A stretch of DNA of 64,000 bases from Myxococcales bacterium (GTDB lineage: Bacteria; Myxococcota_A; Bradymonadia; UBA7976; UBA1532), in assembly GCA_020633465.1 (NCBI GenBank), contig JACKDN010000023.1:79731-143730 (forward strand). Direction: 5' to 3'. Numbering within the stretch: the stretch's first letter is position 1; each line of letters begins with the position of its first letter. The notes beneath the pieces were generated by a model that saw only the letters and a list, made by a program, of their open reading frames with translations, was not told the origin of the DNA and did no database searches. A program made the translations under genes and the position numbers. Of this stretch, positions 53,863-64,000 are shown one piece after another.

Positions 53863-54905
53863 TCACAGGTTCCGAATGCACAACCCGTAGGTGTTCACCG
53901 GCCCGCGCGGCGTCGCGATGGCCTGCGTGCAGCGGTAGCCCTCGGGGCAGGGCGCCTCGTAGCCGCCGATGTCGCACAGGCGGCGGCAGCGCGCCTCGCC
54001 GCCCAGCGGCCCGATGCAGTGCAGCCCGACGTCGCAGTCGTGGCCCACGGCCTCCTCGGTGCACACCTCGCCCTCGGCCACCCGCCCCAGATCCGGCGTG
54101 CAGGCCCCCACCACCACCGTCGTGTTGCGCAGGCCGAAGGTGCACTTGGTGCCCGCCTCGGCGCAGCCGTCGCCGGTGAAGAAGTTGCAGCCCAGCGGCG
54201 CGCAGAGGCCGGCCTCGACGCCCAGCGCGTCGCTGGCGTCGGCGCATCGACCGTTGTCCGGGCACTGGTCGGCCGGGCCGCCGACCGCGCACGGCGTCTG
54301 GCAGACGTCGTTGTTGCACACCAGCCCGTCGCGGCAGGGCTGCGGGATGCCCAGCATGTCGAGGCACGACTCGCCGGCGCGCAGATCGCCGGCGGCGGTG
54401 CAGAAGGTGCCGCCGCCCTTGACGTGGCAGTAGGGGCGCGCGGGATCGGGGCAGTCGTCGCCGCCCGGCCGGCAGCCGTCGCCGGCCTGGCAGCGGCCCT
54501 CGTAGACCTCGCCGCCGGGCAGCGGCACGCAGAACGAGCCGGGTTCGCAGGCGCCGGCGTTCAGGCGGGGATCGCAGGCGATGCCGGGCGGGGGTGGGGC
54601 CGCGTCGGGCATCGGCCCCGCGTCGCCCAGGGGGCGGGCCGCCGTCAGGCGCGCCGCCCATGCCCGGATCGCCGCCCACGCCGGGATCGCCGCCCATGCC
54701 GGGCGCGCCGCCGGCGCCAGGCGCGCCGCCCATGCCGGGCGCGCCGCACGCCTGGCGCGCGGCGTCCGGCCGCGCGCGCGCCGACGTCCGCCGCCGGGGC
54801 GCCGCCGCCGCCGCCCGCGCCGCCTGCGCCGCCGGTGGTGTCCGCCTCGTCGTCGCAGCCCACCGCGAGCAGACCCGCGATCACACACAACTGCCACCTG
54901 CGCAT
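53863..54905 (-). CDS. Cys-rich lipoprotein, frameshifted Gly/Ala linker
   Basis: ATG 54905 begins a lipoprotein signal (MRRWQLCVIAGLLAVGC) followed by DDEADTTGGAGG. The low-complexity linker then runs in three successive frames: GGAPAADVG, next a GMGGAPGAGGAPGMGGDP-type repeat in the second frame (about 54610-54730), then GDAGPMPDAAPPPPG in the third. From about 54600 the final frame encodes a 250-residue domain with some twenty cysteines (CEPGSFCVPLPG, CQTPCAVGG, GCNFFTGDGCAEAGTKC) to the stop at 53863-53865. That stop lies in the target duplication of the MITE. Each shift equals one extra base. Error or real decay cannot be separated here. Confidence 0.75.
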
Positions 54906-54997
54906 CGTCGTCCCCCGGCCTGGTGCGGCGATCATCTTGGACCGCGGGTCGCCGCGCGATCAACGAGCGCTTCGACCCCACCCTCTGTGGTGCTACG

Positions 54998-56821
<1,824 letters not shown>

Positions 56822-56878
56822 GGCCGCCTCGCGCGCGATGGGGTGCCTCTGGTAAGGTGCCTCGCCGGAGGACCACGC

Positions 56879-58627
<1,749 letters not shown>

Positions 58628-58658
58628 GGGCGGCCGCCCGCCCCGGCAGGAGGCGAGC

Positions 58659-59663
58659 ATGTCACTCGCGGCAGATTTCGGCGTCACCCTCACCCAGCAC
58701 GTCCTCGGCAACCAGGGGCATCACCCCGAAGCCCGGGGGCAGTTCTCGGCGCTGCTGACGCAGATCGGCGTCGCCGGCAAGCTGATCAGCGCGCAGGTGC
58801 GGCGCGCCGGGCTGATCGAGATCTGGGGCGCCACCGGCGACACCAACGTGCAGGGCGAGAGCGTCCAGAAGCTGGATCAGATCGCCAACGACACCTTCAT
58901 CGAGGTGCTGCGCCGGTCGGGCTGCGTGGCGGTGATGGCGTCGGAGGAGATGGACGACGTCGTGGTGGTCGAGCCGGAGCTGGCGGGCGACTACGTGGTC
59001 GCCTTCGATCCCCTCGACGGCTCGAGCAACATCGACGCGAGCGTGTCGATCGGCACCATCTTCGCCATCTACCCGCGCACCTCGCCGCGGGGCGAGGCGA
59101 GCGCGGCGGATCTGCTGCGGCCGGGCCGCGAGATGGTCGGCGCGGGCTACATCGTCTACGGCTCGTCGACGGTGCTGACCTACAGCGCCGGCGAGACGGT
59201 CGACAGCTTCACGCTCGATCCGGCTTCGGGTGAGTTCTTCCTCACGCGCGCCGACATCCAGATGCCTCAGCGCACCCGGGTGCTGTCGCTCAACGAGTGC
59301 AACGGGCCTTACTGGGAGCCCTGGGTCGACGCCTTCCTGGCCGACATCAAGGGCCGCAACGACGCCGAGAAGCGCCGCGTCACCAGCCGGCACATCGGCT
59401 CGCTGGTGGCCGACTTCCACCGCAACCTCGTCAAGGGCGGGCTGTTCCTCTACCCGGTCGACAAGCGCACCGGGCGCGGCAAGCTGCGGCTGTTGTACGA
59501 GTGCAACCCGCTGGCCTTCCTGGCCGAGGTGGCCGGCGGCGCGGCGACCGACGGGGGGCGGGCGATCCTGGACGTGCCGGTCGACACGCTGCACCAGCGC
59601 TCGGGCCTGGTGATCGGCCCCTCCGAGGACGTCCAGCTCGCCGAACGCCTCTACAGGGCGTAG
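58659..59663 (+). CDS. fbp: Fructose-1,6-bisphosphatase, class I
   Basis: The 334-residue enzyme hydrolyses fructose 1,6-bisphosphate in gluconeogenesis. The metal-binding motif DPLDGSSNID and the conserved GDTNVQGESVQKLD, GASYIVYGSS-like (GAGYIVYGSSTVL) and LLYECNPLAFL segments are all present. Start at ATG 58659 is fixed by an AGGAGG site. It has no allosteric insert beyond the normal bacterial length. Its end overlaps the convergent barrel gene by 13 bp. Confidence 0.97.
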   Translation: MSLAADFGVTLTQHVLGNQGHHPEARGQFSALLTQIGVAGKLISAQVRRAGLIEIWGATGDTNVQGESVQKLDQIANDTFIEVLRRSGCVAVMASEEMDDVVVVEPELAGDYVVAFDPLDGSSNIDASVSIGTIFAIYPRTSPRGEASAADLLRPGREMVGAGYIVYGSSTVLTYSAGETVDSFTLDPASGEFFLTRADIQMPQRTRVLSLNECNGPYWEPWVDAFLADIKGRNDAEKRRVTSRHIGSLVADFHRNLVKGGLFLYPVDKRTGRGKLRLLYECNPLAFLAEVAGGAATDGGRAILDVPVDTLHQRSGLVIGPSEDVQLAERLYRA

Positions 59664-60199
59664 TCGACGCCGGCGGTGAAGGCGAGGTCGTCGGCGGCGC
59701 CGGCGACGCCGTCCGCCAGCATCCAGCGCGCGTCGAGGCGCACCCCCCACCCGGCGGCCACGTCGAAGACCACGCCGCCGCCCGCCGCCACGCCCACGTC
59801 GGCGTCGGTGCCGTAATCCTCGGTGAAGGCCACCGTCAGCGTCGGGCCCAGCGCGACGAAGGGCCGCACGCCGCCGTCGAGCAGGGCGTAGTGCACCTCG
59901 AAGCGGCCGGTCAGCGCCTGCAGGCCGGAGTCGTCGTCGAAGGTGCCCAACAACCAGCCGACGGTCGCCTCGAGCTCGACCAGCAGCCAGGGCGGGGTCA
60001 GCCGCGCGTGCACGCCGAGCAGCCCCGACGTGCCCGGGGCCGCGGCGACGTCCTCGGTCGTCAGGTCGCGCGCGTCGTCGAACAGCATCACGCCGGCCGA
60101 GCCGCCGACGTGCCACCGCGCGCCCCCTTCGTCGGCCGCGGCGGGTGCAGCCAGACCCACCCCGATCGCGCCGAGCAGACCGATGACCGCTCTGTGCAT
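59651..60199 (-). CDS. Outer-membrane beta-barrel-like protein
   Basis: The 182-residue product (ATG 60199) has a signal peptide (MHRAVIGLLGAIGVGLAAPAAA) and amphipathic strands of an OmpA/OmpW-like eight-stranded barrel (LGVHARLTPPWLLVELEATVG, VGVAAGGGVVFDVAAGWGVRLD), ending FTAGVDYAL. The last 13 bp overlap the 3' end of fbp on the other strand. Function unknown. Confidence 0.75.
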   Translation of the reverse strand: MHRAVIGLLGAIGVGLAAPAAADEGGARWHVGGSAGVMLFDDARDLTTEDVAAAPGTSGLLGVHARLTPPWLLVELEATVGWLLGTFDDDSGLQALTGRFEVHYALLDGGVRPFVALGPTLTVAFTEDYGTDADVGVAAGGGVVFDVAAGWGVRLDARWMLADGVAGAADDLAFTAGVDYAL

Positions 60200-60285
60200 G
60201 AGAAACCCCCGTGACCCGAATCGCGGGCGAGCATAGACGGACGCGACCGCGCCGGGCAACGCAGCTCGGTCCCAGGTGAAAGACG

Positions 60286-62691
60286 ATGGCCACGACCCCC
60301 CCGCGCACCCGCGCCGCCGGACGGCGCAGCGAGACGGCGCGCGCCCGTCTGCTGGTCGTGCACCAGGACGCCCCGACCCTGCTCGCCATCAAGCGGGGCC
60401 TCGAAGGCGGCGCGCTCGCCGAGGCCGTCGGCGCCCGCTCGCCCAGCGCCGCCCTCGACCGCCTGCGCGACGGCACGCCGCCCGACGCGGTGCTGCTGTT
60501 CTGGCGCCTGCCCGATCACGGGGCGCTGCAGTTCATCTGGGCGCTCGACCAGCTCGGCCTCGCCCGGCGCCCCTTCCTGCTGGCCTTCGCCGATCAATGG
60601 CCCGAGGACGATCTGTCGCGCGCGATGCAGCTGGGCGTCGACGGCTTCTTCCCCTATCCCCTCGACGCCGCCCGCGTCGTCAGCGAGCTGGGCACCCTGC
60701 GCGCCACCGGGCAGGCGCCCTCGCGGACGCGCCTGCTGCACAAGGGGGCCGATCGCCTGCTGCGCCCCAACGATCGGCTGTGGTCGTCCATCGACGTCGA
60801 TCCCGACTGGCGCGCGCGCATGGTGTCGCTGGCCGACGTCGTGACCGGCCGCGCCAGCCGCGCGCTGGACGAGCCGGACTCGGTGGTGCTGCGCGCCCTC
60901 GACGCGGCCCTGGGCTATCCGGTGCCGGCGGATCTGGTCAAGGCCCTGGTGGTCATCAGCCGCGAAGGGCCCGAGCGCGTCGATCTGGTGGCCCGCACGC
61001 TGAACCTGGGCGCCAGCCGCATCCGGCGCAGCTATCGGGCGGCCCTGCAGGCGCTGCGCCCGGCCGGCGGGCCGCCCCCGGCCGACTTCACGACCATCCT
61101 GGCCAAGGTGCTGCGCCTGGTCGAGCAGCGGGCGGCCGAGGTCGAGCTCAGCCCGGCCTTCCGGCGCGTGCGCCAGGCCGCCTCGGCGATGGTGGTCAGC
61201 CGCGACGAGGCGGCGAGCGCCGCCGCCCGCGCCGACTTCGACCGGGCGCTGGGTCAGGCGCTGCGCTGCGACGTGCAGGCGCTGGCCGACGTGCAGCCGG
61301 ACCTGGCGATGCGCCTCGCGCGCGAGCTGGTGTCGGCGACGCAGGAGGGGCGGGCCCTCGATCGCGTGCGGCTGCGGCTGCTGTCGTGGTCGCTGCGCGG
61401 GGTCGACGGGCCGGTGGACGTCGGCAAGCTGAAGGTGGCGGCGGCGGTGCTCGGCAGCGCGGGCGACGATCCGCTGCAGGTGGATCGCCTGCTGGCGGTG
61501 GCCAGCGGCGAGGACGAGGACGCCCTGCGGGGCCTGGGCAAGGCGCCGATGGACGCCATCCGCCGCGGGCTGGCGACGCTGACCGGGCACGCGGCGACGG
61601 CCTTCAACCCGGTCGAGCTGGCCCGGCGCATCGATCGGGTGGTGCGCGCGGTGGAGTCCGGCGGTGAGATCCAGCAGCTTCGGCTGGCGGAGATCCTGGA
61701 CCACGTCGAGCGGCAGACCGAGGACAACCTGCGCACGAGCGCGCGGCACGCGCTGTTCGACAACCTGGGCTTGCCCCCGCACCTGCGCGGCACCGACGCG
61801 ACGCTGCTGTGGGACGCGCTGGGGGTGATCGACGCCGAGCAGGAGGCGCGGCTGGCCGCGTTCGTCGACAACCTGCTGCCCGACGAGCGCTTCACGGCGA
61901 TCGAGCTGACCGAGGCGGCGCGGCGCGCCAACGACGCGGACGACTTCGAGGACTGGTCGCGGGGTCGGGCGGTGACGCCGGTGCTGGACGCCGGCGAGGG
62001 GCAGGGCAACGGGCGCGCGCGGGCGGCGCTGGTGGGGCTGGTCGACGCCCTCGAGCTGCCCGCCCAGATGGTGGATCGGGTCGCGCTGGGCGAGCTGTCG
62101 GCGGCGCTGGCCGGGCCGGCGCCGGCGACGCACCTCGAGGCCGCGGCGTTGGCGCGCCTGCAGGCGCTGGCGTCGACGCTGCGGGCGTCGGACGCGCCCA
62201 CCCAGGACACGCTGATCGACCGCTTCGTCGCCACCTGCGACGGCGACTCCGAGCAGGCGCGCGTGCTGCTGGCGCTGCTGCCCGACGACCACGCCCTGCG
62301 CGCCCGGGTGCGCACCGCCACCGGGCTGCGCGACGCGGTGTCGACGCCCGAGACGGTCGACACGATGCTGTCCGAGGGCAACCTGATGGCGGCCCACATC
62401 GCCGTCGACGAGCTGGCCGACGACGAGCCCCGCACCGTGCCGGCGCTGACCAAGGTGGCGCTGGCGATGGAGGAGCAGGGGCGCGTGCCGACCGCGATCG
62501 CGCTGCTCGAGCGGGCGCTGGCCCTGCAGCCGCGGCGCCTGAACCTGCTGCTGCACCTGGCCCGCCTGAAGGCGCGCGTGGAGGCCTGGCGCGACGCCTA
62601 CGATCTGCTGGCGCGGCTGCGCGAGGTGGCGCCCGGCTTCGGCGACACCGAGGCCCTGTGGAGCGAGGTGCGGGCCCACACCGCCGGTTGA
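60286..62691 (+). CDS. Pseudo-receiver protein with long helical/TPR region
   Basis: The 801-residue protein begins with a receiver-like domain (about 20-145): ARLLVVHQDAPTLLAI, DAVLLFWRLPDHGALQF and VDGFFPYPLD. The phosphorylatable Asp position is Phe (LLFW), the acidic pair is His-Gln-Asp, and the conserved Lys is absent, so phosphorylation is not expected. The rest is helical with a C-terminal TPR-like region (TKVALAMEEQGRVPTAIALL, LLLHLARLKARVEAWRDAY). It is upstream of the two cyclic-nucleotide-binding genes, suggesting a signalling scaffold. Confidence 0.8.
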   Translation: MATTPPRTRAAGRRSETARARLLVVHQDAPTLLAIKRGLEGGALAEAVGARSPSAALDRLRDGTPPDAVLLFWRLPDHGALQFIWALDQLGLARRPFLLAFADQWPEDDLSRAMQLGVDGFFPYPLDAARVVSELGTLRATGQAPSRTRLLHKGADRLLRPNDRLWSSIDVDPDWRARMVSLADVVTGRASRALDEPDSVVLRALDAALGYPVPADLVKALVVISREGPERVDLVARTLNLGASRIRRSYRAALQALRPAGGPPPADFTTILAKVLRLVEQRAAEVELSPAFRRVRQAASAMVVSRDEAASAAARADFDRALGQALRCDVQALADVQPDLAMRLARELVSATQEGRALDRVRLRLLSWSLRGVDGPVDVGKLKVAAAVLGSAGDDPLQVDRLLAVASGEDEDALRGLGKAPMDAIRRGLATLTGHAATAFNPVELARRIDRVVRAVESGGEIQQLRLAEILDHVERQTEDNLRTSARHALFDNLGLPPHLRGTDATLLWDALGVIDAEQEARLAAFVDNLLPDERFTAIELTEAARRANDADDFEDWSRGRAVTPVLDAGEGQGNGRARAALVGLVDALELPAQMVDRVALGELSAALAGPAPATHLEAAALARLQALASTLRASDAPTQDTLIDRFVATCDGDSEQARVLLALLPDDHALRARVRTATGLRDAVSTPETVDTMLSEGNLMAAHIAVDELADDEPRTVPALTKVALAMEEQGRVPTAIALLERALALQPRRLNLLLHLARLKARVEAWRDAYDLLARLREVAPGFGDTEALWSEVRAHTAG

Positions 62692-62749
62692 CGGTCCGCG
62701 CGGCGCGCGCCTACCCTGAGCGCCGTGCCCCTGGCCGCGCGGCGATGTC

Positions 62750-63286
62750 ATGGCCCACCCACTGCAGGCGTTCTTCGGGCGCATCCGGCTGTTCTCGACG
62801 CTGACCGCCGACGAGCTGAACGACGTGCTGCGCGCCGTGCAGCCGGTGAAGCTGCCGGCGGGGCAGCGCCTGTTCCGGCAGGGGCAGGCGGGCGACGCCG
62901 CCTACGTCGTCGAGTCGGGCGCGATCGAGATCTTCACCGAGGGGCCGGGCGGCGAGGTCGTCGTGGCGACGCTGGGCCCGGGCGAGGTCATCGGCGAGCT
63001 GTCGCTGCTCGACGGCAGCCCGCGCAGCGCCTCGGCGCGCGCGCAGGGCGACACCAGCCTGTTCCGGCTGGACAAGCAGGAGTTCGACTTCCTGCGCCAG
63101 AACCTGCGCCCGGCCGCCTACAAGCTGATGCGGTCGATGGCGATGACGCTGTGCGATCGGCTGCGCGAGACGAACGAGCACATCGGCGATCTGCTGGCGC
63201 CGCCGCCCGACGCCAAGGCCGAGGCGCCGCCCGCGCGGGCCAAGGGGGGCTGGCTGAGCCGGGTGCTGTTCCGGGGGGATCGATGA
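62750..63286 (+). CDS. Cyclic-nucleotide-binding (CRP-fold) protein
   Basis: The 178-residue product is a single cNMP-binding domain (LFRQGQAGDAAYVVESGAIEI, GEVIGELSLLDGSPRSASARA) with an extra C-terminal Pro/Ala/Lys tail ending WLSRVLFRGDR. The Glu and Arg of the cassette are kept. No DNA-binding domain. The tail resembles that of the protein at 39030 (which ends WDKLRGLFGRD), so the two are likely paralogues. Confidence 0.88.
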   Translation: MAHPLQAFFGRIRLFSTLTADELNDVLRAVQPVKLPAGQRLFRQGQAGDAAYVVESGAIEIFTEGPGGEVVVATLGPGEVIGELSLLDGSPRSASARAQGDTSLFRLDKQEFDFLRQNLRPAAYKLMRSMAMTLCDRLRETNEHIGDLLAPPPDAKAEAPPARAKGGWLSRVLFRGDR

Positions 63287-63897
63287 GCGAGGCCGTCGAC
63301 CGGCTGTTGAGCCGCGTGCCGCTGCTGAAGGGGCTGAACCCGCGCGAGATGAAGGTGCTGCGCGAGCACCTGCGCCCGCGCCAGCTGGCGCCGGGTCAGC
63401 TGCTGTTCGCCGAGGGTGATCCGGGGCGCGGCTGCTTCGTGGTGCTCAGCGGGCGCATCGGCGTCTACAAGAAGCTGCGCGACGGCAAGTCCGAGCGCCT
63501 GGCGGTGCTGACCCCGGGCGCGCTGGTCGGCCACATGGCGCTGATCGACAACAAGCCGCGCAGCGCCGCGTGCCGCGCCGAGGACACCCCGGTGGTGCTC
63601 GTCGAGCTGCAGCGGGCCGAGTTCGACCAGCTGTTCAACGCCCACAGCCCCTTCGCGTTCAAGATCGTCGACCGCATCAGCACCGACCTCACCGAGCGCC
63701 TGCGCGCCGCCACCGAGCGGCTGACCGAGGCCCACCGCACGCAGGACACCCGCCAACGGCGCGCGCTGGCCCAAGCGGCGGGCGAGGCGATCAACGGGCA
63801 GGCCGGCGTGATCGACCTCGACGACATCGACCTCGACAGCATCACCGTCGAGGTGACCACCGACTTCAGCCGCCGGATGCGGACGCCGATCGGGTAG
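63283..63897 (+). CDS. Cyclic-nucleotide-binding (CRP-fold) protein
   Basis: ATG 63283 overlaps the preceding stop (ATGA), so the two are coupled. The 204-residue protein has a cNMP domain (LLFAEGDPGRGCFVVLSGRIGV, GALVGHMALIDNKPRSAACRA); the cassette has His in place of the ligand-contacting Glu (VGHMAL), which may alter or abolish cyclic-nucleotide binding. An acidic segment DLDDIDLDSI follows. It mirrors the gene at 39604 as the second member of a pair. Confidence 0.88.
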   Translation: MSEAVDRLLSRVPLLKGLNPREMKVLREHLRPRQLAPGQLLFAEGDPGRGCFVVLSGRIGVYKKLRDGKSERLAVLTPGALVGHMALIDNKPRSAACRAEDTPVVLVELQRAEFDQLFNAHSPFAFKIVDRISTDLTERLRAATERLTEAHRTQDTRQRRALAQAAGEAINGQAGVIDLDDIDLDSITVEVTTDFSRRMRTPIG

Positions 63898-63948
63898 CCC
63901 GCAACCGGGAGCCTGCCCCGCAATCAGCTCCCCAATCCGTCCGGCCAC

Positions 63949-64000
<52 letters not shown>

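Noticed and set aside
58628..58650. Terminator between the second kinase and fbp
   Set aside because: A G/C-rich partial palindrome is present but the stem is imperfect and there is no U-run.

Overview
The window is about 70% G+C, densely coded on both strands, and contains at least fourteen predicted lipoproteins, cysteine-rich repeat surface proteins, MopE-type Asp repeats, PPC domains, Asp/Ala/Pro linkers, two PEGA-type Ser/Thr kinases and several tandem-repeat proteins. This mix points to an uncultured member of the Myxococcota (inference from gene content, not from a marker gene). No rRNA, tRNA or CRISPR was seen.

Layout. 1-9.8 kb: a partial MopE-like lipoprotein, a metzincin-type metalloprotease lipoprotein, a HEAT-like secreted protein cut by an in-frame TGA, an RlmI-like methyltransferase, a QueD-like protein that has lost its three zinc histidines, and a large coiled-coil protein with a TPR partner. 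9.9-18 kb: a lipase and a secreted protein, then an accessory island (DUF4143 ATPase, small membrane protein, RloA/RloB-type pair) bracketed by related 22-bp tandem repeats and abutting hemB. 18-33 kb: a DEDDh exonuclease, lipoproteins, nrfH with a deleted nrfA, an operon of a four-repeat helical protein, acylphosphatase and M23 peptidase, an OmpA-like lipoprotein, a GT-C glycosyltransferase and HflX. 33-42.4 kb: two giant Cys-rich lipoproteins, two cyclic-nucleotide-binding proteins, and a decayed segmental copy of the lipoprotein pair. 42.5-52.7 kb: envelope proteins and an arsenosugar-type gene pair (CxxC protein plus ArsS). 52.7-64 kb: DUF4177, an APS-reductase-type CysH, a 216-bp MITE, another lipoprotein, two Ser/Thr kinases, fructose-1,6-bisphosphatase, a pseudo-receiver protein and a second pair of cyclic-nucleotide-binding proteins.

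Most genes concern the cell envelope and signalling; hemB, fbp, cysH and acyP are isolated housekeeping genes. The best candidates for something unusual are the repeat-bracketed RloAB island, the zinc-ligand-free QueD homologue, the MITE whose target duplication supplies a stop codon, and the duplicated and decaying lipoprotein module.

Caution: at least seven genes are interrupted (in-frame TGA near 4.07 kb, a suspicious join near 5.93 kb, a deletion in nrfA, a frameshifted kinase, and three lipoproteins with shifts in low-complexity linkers). Some may be natural, but G/C-rich sequencing or assembly error is an equally good explanation and raw reads are needed to decide.
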